Positions 1 through 7,371 of a DNA stretch of 44,920 nt are shown in pieces. Source of the stretch: an uncultured Clostridia bacterium (lineage in GTDB: Bacteria > Bacillota > Clostridia > Oscillospirales > Feifaniaceae); the NCBI GenBank assembly GCA_904420075.1, contig CAJFTX010000044.1:1-44920 (forward strand), read 5' to 3'. Within the stretch, counting starts at the first letter, position 1. Each line of letters opens with the position of its first letter. The notes beneath the pieces are model-generated. The model did no database searches and was not told the origin of the DNA. It worked only from the letters and a program-made list of their open reading frames with translations. Both the position numbers and the translations under genes were made by a program.

Positions 1-51
1 AAACAGGCGCTCTTCCCCTCTCCCTTCCGATTGGAATCCAGACGGCGCCCC

Positions 52-1008
52 CTACTCCGCCTGTATCTCAAAGCGCCTCTCCTCAAAGTGGTAGCAAACG
101 GTCGCCTTGTCAACCTCCTCGCCGCCCCGATAGGCAAACGTTCCCTCAAACTGCAGCGTATCCCCGTCCAGCCAGGTCGGCTCCTCCGTCTCCGAATAGG
201 TCTCCCCGTCGACACGAACGGTCAAGTCCCGTCCGGCGTCCGCCGCGTGGAGCATGCGCGCGCTCGTCACAAGCTCCGGACTCACCGTCCCGCCGACCGG
301 ATCAAAAACGGTCAGAAATTCACTCTTATTGGAGCCGGTTCTGACCGCGAGCAGTCTCCCGTCCGGCGACGGTGTCATCTCCAGAATATAGTCGGACGGC
401 GCGTCGAATGCGAAATACTGCTCCATTCGCCCGTCCAGAATGCGAAAAATCACATTCCCGCTGCCGTAATCCGAATACTGGTAAAACAGTGTAAAATACA
501 CGCCGCCATCCGCCAGGCGGCAGAAATTCTCCCCGCGGAACGTCTCCGATAGAAGGTCCGTCGTCAGCGCGGCCGCCTGCGCAAGCTTCTCCTCCCCGCT
601 CGTCAAAAAGGGCCGCACCGCCTCGAGCGCCCGCGCGCGGAGCGCCGGATCGTTGTAGCACTCGGCCAGCCGGTTGAGCGCGATATACTGCACCTTCGGA
701 TCGTCGCTCTTTAGCGCCTCAAAAAACGGTTCCGCCTGAAACGGCTCCTCGCCGGACAGTCCCTCGAGCTCCAGGTTCTCCGGCGAGAGATAGCGGATAT
801 AGAGCTCCGCATGTTCTCTCCCGGCGCTCTGCCGTCCGATCGCAAACGCCGTTCCCGAGATGGAGGCGCAGACGGCCACAGCGGCAGCTACCATCACCCA
901 GCGGCGTACCCCTCTCCGCGGAGCCCTCTTTCGCCCCTCTGTCTCGGCCTCCAAAAGCGTTCGCTCCGAAATCTCGCCAAACGCGCGCAGCAAGTCCTCT
1001 CTCTTCAT
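52..1008 (-). CDS. Membrane-anchored partner (putative anti-sigma factor) of the ECF sigma factor
   Basis: 318 residues. The first ~35 residues are charged and probably cytoplasmic, followed by one membrane segment (about residues 37-57) and a large extracytoplasmic part. The ATG overlaps the stop of the upstream sigma gene (ATGA), so the two are translationally coupled. That position, plus the short N-terminal tail and single membrane span, is the usual architecture of an ECF anti-sigma factor. No zinc-binding HxxxCxxC anti-sigma motif is present. Residues ~100-140 resemble a HEAT-like helical pair, and ~205-240 contain a propeller-like phrase (SPDGRLLAV), suggesting a sensing domain outside the cell. 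The partner role is inferred from context; the fold is a guess. No complete terminator is visible between the stop and the window edge. Confidence 0.6.
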   Translation of the reverse strand: MKREDLLRAFGEISERTLLEAETEGRKRAPRRGVRRWVMVAAAVAVCASISGTAFAIGRQSAGREHAELYIRYLSPENLELEGLSGEEPFQAEPFFEALKSDDPKVQYIALNRLAECYNDPALRARALEAVRPFLTSGEEKLAQAAALTTDLLSETFRGENFCRLADGGVYFTLFYQYSDYGSGNVIFRILDGRMEQYFAFDAPSDYILEMTPSPDGRLLAVRTGSNKSEFLTVFDPVGGTVSPELVTSARMLHAADAGRDLTVRVDGETYSETEEPTWLDGDTLQFEGTFAYRGGEEVDKATVCYHFEERRFEIQAE

Positions 1009-1577
1009 CGCAGTATCCCCTCCCCGATTAAAAATTCTCTGAGCTTCTTTCTGCCTCGGAACAGGCTCGCCCGCACCTGTCCCTCACTGGTCCCGTACCG
1101 TCGGGCGATCTCCCTCACCGGCTCCAGATAGAAGTATCTCCGGATCATCATTGCCCGCGCCTGCGGCGAGAGGGTCTGAAGACACCTCTCGATCGCCCGG
1201 ACGGCCGCCCGCCGCTCCTCTTCCTCCACAAGCTCGCTCTCCGGCGTCCGGCCGTCCGACAGGCAGAAGTTAAGTTCTTCCAGAACGAGCGTCTCCTCTC
1301 CGCCGCCCCGTTTCTGGGCTCTCCCCATAAGCAGGCGGTTAATCGCCCCGTTTCGCACAATTTTGGCGAGATACGCCTTCAGAGATACCGGCCGTGCGGG
1401 CGGAATCCGATTCCACAGCTGTATATACGCGTCGCTGACGCACTCCTCGCTGTCCTCCCGGTTCCCCAGAATGTTGTTCGCCACCTGAAAGCAGTACCGG
1501 CCGTACGCCCGTTCCGTATACTTGAGCGCATCCTCCGACCGGCGCTCATACAGAGCGATGATCTTCTCATCCTCCAT
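1005..1577 (-). CDS. RNA polymerase ECF-type sigma factor
   Basis: 190 residues, the usual size for an extracytoplasmic-function sigma factor. Region 2 is visible at roughly residues 20-85 (the stretch EECVSDAYIQLWNRIPP is the region 2.2-like helix) and region 4 at roughly 125-185, with a helix-turn-helix (EPVREIARRYGTSEGQVRASL) and the terminal RGRKKLREFL helix. It would direct RNA polymerase to a stress or envelope regulon. ATG start preceded by a GGGGGGAGAG ribosome binding site. Its stop overlaps the start of the membrane partner gene. I did not find a convincing autoregulated promoter in the ~100 bp upstream, which is occupied by the terminator of the preceding operon. Confidence 0.88.
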   Translation of the reverse strand: MEDEKIIALYERRSEDALKYTERAYGRYCFQVANNILGNREDSEECVSDAYIQLWNRIPPARPVSLKAYLAKIVRNGAINRLLMGRAQKRGGGEETLVLEELNFCLSDGRTPESELVEEEERRAAVRAIERCLQTLSPQARAMMIRRYFYLEPVREIARRYGTSEGQVRASLFRGRKKLREFLIGEGILR

Positions 1578-1667
1578 TCTCTCCCCCCTCTCGCTTAAAA
1601 GGACAGCCTTTTTTCAAATCCGTTACGCGCGGCGCAAAAAATCCGGCGCACACTCTCTTCTTTCCCT

Positions 1668-1702
1668 AAAAAAAGAGCGAAAACATCTCTCTGTTTTCGC
1701 TC
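1668..1702 (-). terminator. Rho-independent terminator of the agcS operon
   Basis: 11-bp perfect stem (GAGCGAAAACA / TGTTTTCGCTC) with a 6-nt loop. It is followed on the minus strand by seven T. It lies just downstream of the membrane protein gene that ends at 1710, closing the four-gene operon. The + strand side also carries CTCTTTTTT, so it may work in both directions. Confidence 0.9.
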
Positions 1703-1709
1703 CTCTTTT

Positions 1710-2366
1710 TTATTGCTCCCGCCACCGCATCTCCTGCAGCCCGATCAGCAGAATCCAGACGTAGGCGAGCGTCTTTGGAATCATCAGCATCCCGACTCCC
1801 GGCCAGAATTCCGCAAACAGCACCACCGGGATGTAGCAGAGAAAACTGGCCGTCACCGCCAGCCACAGAAAACGGAATCCTCCGTCGTCCCGCAGCACCG
1901 TCCACCGGAAGAAAAGAACGATCAGCACTCCTCCGAGCAGCACAAACGGCAGGTTACGGTACAGTCCGAAGAGATAGGACGGCGCGCGTTCGGTCCAGCC
2001 GTTCTGCGGCAGCAGGCAGAGCAGAATCCGCGCCCCGGCCAGCAGATAGACCGCCGCCGTCAGTCCCGTCCGCCCCAGAATCCGATACCGGCTCCGCCAG
2101 ACGTGATAGAGCAGCAGATAAAAAATGGTCATCGTCACCGAGGTGACCATCTGGCCGAGTCCCAGCGCCGCCGTAAAGTCTCGCCCCGGATTCCAGAGCG
2201 CCAGCATCCGCGGCACAAGGTGGAACGCGTCCCCCGCGCCGAGCACCACCGCCATCGCTCCAAACAGACGAAACTGCGTCCTTCTCGCCCGGCAGAGCAT
2301 ATAAATTCCAGTTCCGAGTGCGAACAGCAGATACGCCGTGTCAAACACCGTCTCAAAGAGAGCCAT
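1710..2366 (-). CDS. Uncharacterised multi-span membrane protein
   Basis: 218 residues from ATG 2366, chosen because GAGGGGGGAGAGGG lies directly upstream; a longer frame runs to 2414 but would overlap the preceding gene. About seven hydrophobic segments alternate with short charged loops and there is no signal peptide. Polar motifs inside or next to the membrane segments look conserved-family-like: GDAFHLVPR near residue 45, LLPQNGW near 120, YRNLPF near 138 and PKTLAYVW near 200. I do not recognise a characterised family and assign no function. It is the last gene of an operon with a Na+/amino acid symporter, a YgjP-like peptidase and an alkyltransferase, 13 bp after the latter's stop. A small sensor or transporter-like membrane protein is possible. 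Confidence 0.75.
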   Translation of the reverse strand: MALFETVFDTAYLLFALGTGIYMLCRARRTQFRLFGAMAVVLGAGDAFHLVPRMLALWNPGRDFTAALGLGQMVTSVTMTIFYLLLYHVWRSRYRILGRTGLTAAVYLLAGARILLCLLPQNGWTERAPSYLFGLYRNLPFVLLGGVLIVLFFRWTVLRDDGGFRFLWLAVTASFLCYIPVVLFAEFWPGVGMLMIPKTLAYVWILLIGLQEMRWREQ

Positions 2367-2379
2367 CCCTCTCCCCCCT

Positions 2380-2685
2380 CTAAAAAAGATAGAGATATTT
2401 TGAAAGATCCACAATCCCGTCCTCGCTCACGGCGACTCCCTCGCCCTCGAGCAGTCTACGCTGCTCGTCCGTTCCCCCGAATGCGAAAGCGGGCGCCAGC
2501 CGCCCCTCTCGGTTCACCACCCGGTGACAGGGGATCACTCCGGGGCTCGGATTGCAGTGGAGCGCATATCCCACCGCCCGCGAGGCGCGGGGCGAGCCGA
2601 GTGCGAGCGCAATTCCGCCGTAAGTCGCAACCCTGCCGCGCGGAATCTCGCGCACCTTCTCATATACCCTGTCATAAAAGCTCAT
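2380..2685 (-). CDS. ogt: Minimal O6-methylguanine-DNA methyltransferase (Ogt/MGMT C-terminal domain)
   Basis: 101 residues, consisting only of the DNA-binding/active-site domain of the MGMT family. The acceptor-cysteine motif PCHRV is intact (Cys53), preceded by the helix-turn-helix region with GRVATYGGIA and SPRASRAVGYALHCNP. Alkyltransferase-like proteins carry PWHRV or similar instead, so this is more likely a true suicide methyltransferase that moves the O6-alkyl group from guanine to Cys53. Full-length Ogt is about 160-180 residues; the N-terminal ribonuclease-H-like domain is missing. The ATG overlaps the stop of the upstream ygjP-like gene (ATGA). A longer open frame to 3006 exists but overlaps that gene and has no family similarity. 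Confidence 0.85.
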   Translation of the reverse strand: MSFYDRVYEKVREIPRGRVATYGGIALALGSPRASRAVGYALHCNPSPGVIPCHRVVNREGRLAPAFAFGGTDEQRRLLEGEGVAVSEDGIVDLSKYLYLF

Positions 2686-3254
2686 AGATAAATCCTCGCA
2701 AGTTCTCTTTTTCTCTCCCGGTAGTCGGGGCAGACCCGCTCCACAAGCGCCCAGAATCTGGGACTGTGGTTCTTCTCCACCGTGTGGCAGAGCTCGTGGC
2801 AGATCACGTAGCGGATGCACGCCGCAGGATAGGCCGCGAGCCGGTAGGAAAAGGCGAGCCGGTCCTCTCCCGAACAGGAACCGAACCGCTTCTCCGCAGC
2901 CGTCACCTTTACACTCCTGTAGGAAAATCCGTGTGCTCCCGCGAGCTTTGGCAGCTCCTCCGCCAAAAAAGCCGCAAGTTCCCGCCGGTAGAGCGCCATA
3001 AGCCACCCGGGGCTCACCGGCTCCCCATGTCGCCGCAGCTCCCCGAAGAGGTAGTACTCCGACTCCTCACGTGGAGCGACCCGCGCGCACACGGCGGCCG
3101 ACTTCCGGCTGATCTCCGTCTCCCTCTCCCGCAGAAACCGCTCGATCTCCCGCTCCGGCAGACGCGCCGGCGCGCGCACAAGCGCCGTCCCGTCCGGCAG
3201 CAGTTCCGCCATAAGGGTCCTTCTGCGGCTGCGCACAATACGATATGGAATCAT
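2682..3254 (-). CDS. ygjP: YgjP-like (DUF45) zinc metallopeptidase
   Basis: 190 residues. The zinc motif HELCH (His153-Glu154-His157) sits in the family context YVICHELCHTVEKNHSPRFW, with a further His163. The C-terminal VCPDYRERKREL stretch is typical of YgjP/DUF45 proteins, which are SprT-like cytosolic metallopeptidases often of unknown substrate. The start ATG 3254 overlaps the stop of the upstream symporter gene (ATGA) and its own stop overlaps the following methyltransferase start, so it is the second gene of a coupled operon. A DNA-maintenance role beside the alkyltransferase is possible but is inference only. Confidence 0.85.
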   Translation of the reverse strand: MIPYRIVRSRRRTLMAELLPDGTALVRAPARLPEREIERFLRERETEISRKSAAVCARVAPREESEYYLFGELRRHGEPVSPGWLMALYRRELAAFLAEELPKLAGAHGFSYRSVKVTAAEKRFGSCSGEDRLAFSYRLAAYPAACIRYVICHELCHTVEKNHSPRFWALVERVCPDYRERKRELARIYL

Positions 3255-4618
3255 CTCAGCGAGTCCTTCTTTCGGAAGTAGTCGTTCGTCGTGTGGATTA
3301 CAATTCCCGAGAGGCCGAGCAGTCCCACAAGATTGGGGATCGCCATCATGCCGTTGAGCGTGTCCCCGATGTCCCACGCGAGCTCGAGGTTGATGGTCGC
3401 GCCGAAAAAGACCGCCGCGAGAAAGATCACCTTAAAGATCGCGGTGTACTTTCCGCCGGTGAGATAGTACATACACCGCTCCCCGTAGTAGCTCCAGCCG
3501 ATAATCGTCGAAAATGCAAAGAAGAAGAGCGCGATGCTCACAATCACTCCCGCGCCGTCTCCCATCACCGTTGCAAACGCCGCAATTGTGAGATCGACTC
3601 CCTCTCTGCCGGAGGGGAGCACCCCGGTCGTCAGAATAACAAGCGCCGTGCAGGTGCAGACCACAATTGTATCGACAAATACTTCAAACACGCCCCACAT
3701 TGCCTGCTCAACCGGGTGATCCGTCTCAGCGGCCGCGTGCGCCATCGGCGCGCTGCCGAGTCCCGCCTCATTGGAGAACACCCCGCGCGCAATTCCCTTC
3801 TGAATTGCGGCTTTGACCGCCGCCCCGGCTACGCCGCCCGCGGCCGCCGTCGGGGTAAACGCCCCGCGGAAGATGTCTCCAAACACCTGCGGCAGCGCCC
3901 CCGCATTGATTACAATGAGCACAAGCGACGCCCCGATGTAGAAGAGCGCCATAAACGGCACCAGTTTCTCGGTGATCTTCGCGATGCGCTTGATTCCGCC
4001 CATGATGATGAGCGCCACCAGCACCAGCACCACGGCTCCCACCGCCGGGCGTGGAATCCGGAAGGCGCTCTCCAGCGCCTGCGCGATGGAGTTGACCTGG
4101 GTCATGCTCCCGATTCCAAAACAGGCGCAGAGCCCCAAAACCGCAAAGATCACCGCCAGCCATTTCTGGTGCAGCCCCTTCTCTATGTAGTACATGGGGC
4201 CGCCGATGAAACGGCCCTCGCGGTCGGTCTCCCGGAATTTCACCGCCAGCAGGATCTCCGAAAATTTGGTCATCATTCCGAACAGCGCCGAAATCCACAT
4301 CCAAAAGATCGCGCCCGGTCCGCCCGCACAGAGCGCCGTTGCAACGCCCACAATGTTGCCGGTGCCGACCGTTCCTGCAAGCGCCGTCGTCAGCGCCTGG
4401 AAAGGTGAAATGTTCTCGCTCTCCCTTCTCTTCTTCCGGTGAAAGAGCGTCCCCAGCGTATTTTTTATGATGTATCCGAACTTCCGAAACTGTAAAAAGC
4501 CGGTGCGCGCCGTAAAGTAGACGCCCGTCCCCACCAGCAAAACCAGCATCACCGGTCCCCAGATAAAGTCATTCACCGCGGCGTTTGCATCCGCGACCGC
4601 CTGTATGATCCGCTCCAA
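3251..4618 (-). CDS. AGCS-family sodium:alanine/glycine symporter
   Basis: 455 residues with about ten to eleven membrane segments. The AGCS hallmarks are clear: GTVGTGNIVGVATALCAGGP near residue 95, MWISALFGMMTKFSEI just after, the GGPMYYIEKGL loop, and FSNEAGLGSAPMAHAAAET near residue 285. These transporters import alanine or glycine with Na+ across the cytoplasmic membrane. The start is TTG at 4618: GAGGGGGG lies about 6 nt upstream, no in-frame ATG fits the family N-terminus, and a TTGACA-N18-TAAAAT promoter lies just upstream. First gene of a four-gene operon ending at the terminator at 1668-1702. The leader is only ~30 nt, too short for a glycine riboswitch. Confidence 0.93.
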   Translation of the reverse strand: MERIIQAVADANAAVNDFIWGPVMLVLLVGTGVYFTARTGFLQFRKFGYIIKNTLGTLFHRKKRRESENISPFQALTTALAGTVGTGNIVGVATALCAGGPGAIFWMWISALFGMMTKFSEILLAVKFRETDREGRFIGGPMYYIEKGLHQKWLAVIFAVLGLCACFGIGSMTQVNSIAQALESAFRIPRPAVGAVVLVLVALIIMGGIKRIAKITEKLVPFMALFYIGASLVLIVINAGALPQVFGDIFRGAFTPTAAAGGVAGAAVKAAIQKGIARGVFSNEAGLGSAPMAHAAAETDHPVEQAMWGVFEVFVDTIVVCTCTALVILTTGVLPSGREGVDLTIAAFATVMGDGAGVIVSIALFFFAFSTIIGWSYYGERCMYYLTGGKYTAIFKVIFLAAVFFGATINLELAWDIGDTLNGMMAIPNLVGLLGLSGIVIHTTNDYFRKKDSLR

Positions 4619-4648
4619 ATTAGCCCCCCTCGCATATTGTTCAAGGGT

Positions 4649-4678
4649 ATTTTACTAAACTCGCGGACGGCTTGTCAA
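4649..4678 (-). promoter_or_regulatory. Vegetative promoter of the agcS operon
   Basis: On the minus strand TTGACA (4678-4673), an 18-nt spacer and TAAAAT (4654-4649), ending about 30 nt before the TTG start at 4618. The -35 box overlaps the stop codon of the small cysteine-rich gene upstream. Confidence 0.75.
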
Positions 4679-4878
4679 TTCTCAGCTATTGTATGCTCTG
4701 CCGGGCAGATTGCGCGCAGCAGCTGTTCCTCCCGTCTCCGGTACTGCTCTCCGAGCAGACAGCCGCACCACCCGGCGCACTCGCTCTGCCCAGCTCTCTG
4801 CGCGGTCGGAAACGCTTTTGCTTCCCGTCCACAGATCTGCGCTCTCAGCCGCTCGGTCTCCACCGAATAGATCAGCAT
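4675..4878 (-). CDS. Small cysteine-rich protein downstream of tepA
   Basis: 67 residues from ATG 4878. A CTAGGAGG ribosome binding site lies 7 nt before this ATG but only 1 nt before the alternative ATG at 4884, so 4878 is preferred. It lies 11 bp after the tepA stop and is probably co-transcribed. Five cysteines (16, 34, 38, 40, 58), including CAGWCGC, suggest metal binding or disulfides; there is no membrane segment. In Bacillus a small ylzJ gene follows tepA and this has the same place, size and a MLIYSV opening, but the rest does not look like YlzJ. Real-gene status rests on position, ribosome binding site and compact fit between tepA and the agcS promoter. Confidence 0.5.
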   Translation of the reverse strand: MLIYSVETERLRAQICGREAKAFPTAQRAGQSECAGWCGCLLGEQYRRREEQLLRAICPAEHTIAEN

Positions 4879-4889
4879 GTCCATTCCTC

Positions 4890-5975
4890 CTAGCGGTGCT
4901 TCCGCGCCCGTCTCAGCGTCCTTCTCTCCCGGTGCTCAATCATCTCGTAGAGGCAGTCCAGCGCGTCCGAGAGCCCTCCGAGGTAGTCCATCAGTCCCTC
5001 GCGGACCGCGTCCTCCCCGGAGAGCACGCTCCCCACGTCGGTCGAGAGCTCTCCGGTTTTAAACATCAGCTCCCGCATCCGCTTGGCCGGCATCTCCGAC
5101 TGCTCGGAAACAAAACCGATAATCCGCTCCTGCATCCGGTCAAAGTAGCTCATCGTCTGCGGCACTCCCACCACCAGCCCGTTCATCCGGACCGGGTGAA
5201 TGGTCATTGTGGCCGTCGGCACGATAAAAGACCGTCTGGCCGAGACCGCGAGCGGCACGCCGATCGAGTGTCCGCCCCCGAGTACGAGCGATACGGTCGG
5301 CTTGCTCATCGTCGAGATCATCTCCGCGATTGCGAGTCCCGCCTCCACATCGCCGCCGACTGTGTTGAGCATAATCAGCAGTCCGTCGATCTCCGGACTC
5401 TCCTCCACCGCCACGAGCGTGGGGATAATGTGCTCATACTTGGTTGTCTTGTTCTGCGGCGGGAGAATATAGTGTCCTTCCACCTGGCCGATAATCGTCA
5501 TGCAGTGGATGTTGCCCCGCGGCGTTTTTGCAGTCACACTGCCCATATTTTTGATCTGAGAGGGCGGGAGCGTCTCCTCCTCTTCCTCCTCGTCGCGCTC
5601 TCCCCCCACCTCCACCACGCCGTAGCCGTGTGTCTCCGTCCCCCGTCGGCCGGCGGAGGCGCAGCTCTCGTAATATGCGGGATCAAAATCGCCCAGATTC
5701 TCCCCAATTCGAGAGGCCGCTCCCGCGGGGATCTTTTCCCGGCCCTCCGCACGGAGGGCCGGTGCCCCCTCTCTGCCGGGCGGCCGCCTCCCGTTCCCCT
5801 CCGAGTCGCTCTCCGCGTCGCTTGCAATTACATCCTGTACCGATTCAACCGCTTTTTTCCTCCGCTTGGTCCCGTTCTCCCGGCGCATCTCCACCTCGTT
5901 CGGACACCAGAACAAATCCTTATATGCCACACGTCCCGTCTTTCCTGTCCCCTTAGCGCTGTTCTTCTTTGCCAT
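4890..5975 (-). CDS. tepA: TepA-type ClpP-fold serine protease with long N-terminal extension
   Basis: 361 residues from ATG 5975, chosen because AAAGGAG sits 8 nt upstream; a TTG two codons earlier is less well placed. Residues ~145-345 are the ClpP/crotonase-like fold of TepA (translocation-enhancing protein): IMLNTVGGDVEAGLAIAEMI at about 201, GGHSIGVPLAVSA with nucleophile Ser237, and His260 in TMTIHPVRMNG; an Asp near the GLMD turn (322 or 330) may complete the triad. The family acts on proteins or signal peptides at the cytoplasmic face, but its substrate is unclear. Usual length is about 240 residues. The first ~140 here are low-complexity, basic then strongly acidic (RDEEEEEETL), and look disordered. 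A small gene follows at once. Confidence 0.85.
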   Translation of the reverse strand: MAKKNSAKGTGKTGRVAYKDLFWCPNEVEMRRENGTKRRKKAVESVQDVIASDAESDSEGNGRRPPGREGAPALRAEGREKIPAGAASRIGENLGDFDPAYYESCASAGRRGTETHGYGVVEVGGERDEEEEEETLPPSQIKNMGSVTAKTPRGNIHCMTIIGQVEGHYILPPQNKTTKYEHIIPTLVAVEESPEIDGLLIMLNTVGGDVEAGLAIAEMISTMSKPTVSLVLGGGHSIGVPLAVSARRSFIVPTATMTIHPVRMNGLVVGVPQTMSYFDRMQERIIGFVSEQSEMPAKRMRELMFKTGELSTDVGSVLSGEDAVREGLMDYLGGLSDALDCLYEMIEHRERRTLRRARKHR

Positions 5976-6061
5976 ATTCAAAACTCCTTTCGCTTTTGAA
6001 AGTAGTATTGCCCGATTCGCCCCCTTTACTCGGCCCCGCGTCCGAGGAGCTCTCCTCTGGG

Positions 6062-6092
6062 AAAAAAAGGCGCCCGGGTTTCCCCGGACGCC
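6062..6092 (-). terminator. Rho-independent terminator after the polysaccharide deacetylase
   Basis: Minus strand GGCGTCCGGG-GAAA-CCCGGGCGCC, a 10-bp stem with one G-T pair and a GAAA tetraloop, then seven T. It lies 11 bp after the deacetylase stop. Confidence 0.92.
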
Positions 6093-6103
6093 CAGAGGCG
6101 CCT

Positions 6104-7204
6104 CTACGATTTCGCAGAGAAATATTTTTTTCCGCTGACCGGCTCGCTTGAAGAGAAGAGCAGCTCCGGGATGTTGACGATTTCGTATCCCCGCGCCCGC
6201 AGCTCATCCATCGCCGCAACCGCTCCATTGATGGAGCCCATATTGGTGTCGTGTACCAGAATAATCGAACCGTCGGTCGCCTGTTCCAGAATGCTCGCCT
6301 TGACCTTCTCGGCGTTCTTGGACTCCCAGTCCCTCGGATCGACCGACCACATAATCACCGGCACATCCACAAGCGCGCTGTCCTGCTTGCTCAGATTGCC
6401 GTAGGGCGGCCGAAAGTAGGATGCCTTGGGCAGACCGAGCTTTTGAAGCTCCTCATTTGTGCCATTGATCTCCTTGACAACCCCGGCGGTGTCCAGCTTG
6501 TAGAGGTTGGCGTGGTCATAGGTGTGGTTTCCGAGGATGTGCCCCTCCGCATAGGCCCGCTTGACCGTCTCCGGATAGCGGCTGATGTTCTGTCCCTGGA
6601 GAAAGAAGGTGATCTTGATATTCCGCTCCTTCAAGAGGTCCAGCAGCTGCGGCGTGTACTTCGTCGGTCCGTCGTCAAAGGTGAAAGCCACCCGTTTTTT
6701 CCCATTTCCATCCGAGCTCGCCTGCACGGGCGGCTCGCTCACCGGCAGCGGCAGTTCCGGCAGCACCCCGTCCGACGCCGCGAGTATCTCCCCCGTCTCT
6801 CTGTCGAAGGTGATCTCCGCCTTCCGCTCCAGTGTCCGGCCAAGATGGACGGCACTTGTCAAAAATTTGATTCTGTACTGCTCCGCGCCGTCCTCGAGCA
6901 CCTCATATTTGATCTCAAGCGACTCCTCTGTTCCCGGTTCCACCTCCTCCGACTTTAAAAGAAACGAAGTGGCGGCCTCGGTCACCAGTTTCTGCATCGC
7001 CGCGTCGAGCGGCTCCGTCCCCGTCACCGGGCAGCTGACGTAGGAGCGCACCGTCTCCTTCTCGTACCGCTGTTCAAACGGCGGTTCGGTCACCGGTGCG
7101 CCTTCGACTCCCGCGCCCCCCAGATTGGGCGCGACAATCGAAAAGATCAAAAGCCCGATCAGCACGGCGACGACCGCCCCCAAAATCCATTTTCCCTTCT
7201 TCAT
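6104..7204 (-). CDS. Membrane-anchored polysaccharide deacetylase (NodB/PgdA type)
   Basis: 366 residues from ATG 7204, chosen for the GGAGGAGAG upstream. One N-terminal membrane anchor (residues 7-26), then a mixed domain (~50-150) resembling DUF3298/DUF4163, then a NodB homology domain (~170-350). Catalytic motifs are complete: FTFDDGP with Asp177 (base) and Asp178 (metal), NHTYDH with His227 and His231 (metal), RPPYG with Arg265, and VHDTN near the end. Such enzymes remove N-acetyl groups from peptidoglycan or exopolysaccharide outside the membrane, often giving lysozyme resistance; PgdA-like proteins share this layout. A terminator separates it from the glycosyltransferase upstream, but some read-through is possible. 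I saw no strong promoter in the ~130 bp between the two genes. Confidence 0.92.
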   Translation of the reverse strand: MKKGKWILGAVVAVLIGLLIFSIVAPNLGGAGVEGAPVTEPPFEQRYEKETVRSYVSCPVTGTEPLDAAMQKLVTEAATSFLLKSEEVEPGTEESLEIKYEVLEDGAEQYRIKFLTSAVHLGRTLERKAEITFDRETGEILAASDGVLPELPLPVSEPPVQASSDGNGKKRVAFTFDDGPTKYTPQLLDLLKERNIKITFFLQGQNISRYPETVKRAYAEGHILGNHTYDHANLYKLDTAGVVKEINGTNEELQKLGLPKASYFRPPYGNLSKQDSALVDVPVIMWSVDPRDWESKNAEKVKASILEQATDGSIILVHDTNMGSINGAVAAMDELRARGYEIVNIPELLFSSSEPVSGKKYFSAKS

Positions 7205-7338
7205 CTCAATCTCTCCTCCGGCACCGGCCATTTTCTCCTTTGGGAAACTTTTCCGCTCTCCCTTTAGACGGCCATCCCCCTCTTTTTGTTCCCATTTTCG
7301 CCATCTCTATCCTATTCCAAAATCCGGTGAAGAATCAC

Positions 7339-7365
7339 AAAAAAAGCGGGCCTGCTCCGGCCCGC
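7339..7365 (-). terminator. Rho-independent terminator after the GT2 glycosyltransferase
   Basis: Minus strand GCGGGCC-(6 nt)-GGCCCGC followed by seven T, immediately after the glycosyltransferase stop. Confidence 0.92.
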
Positions 7366-7371
7366 CTCTCT

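Noticed and set aside
2686-3006. Extended N-terminus of the methyltransferase frame (to 208 codons)
   Set aside because: It overlaps the YgjP-like gene almost completely and has no MGMT-like sequence; the ATGA-coupled start at 2685 fits the family.
4619-4648. Glycine riboswitch before the Na+/alanine-glycine symporter
   Set aside because: The untranslated leader after the promoter is about 30 nt, too short for an aptamer.
4675-4884. Calling the small gene after tepA ylzJ
   Set aside because: Same position and size, and a similar first few residues, but the cysteine-rich remainder does not match what I know of YlzJ.
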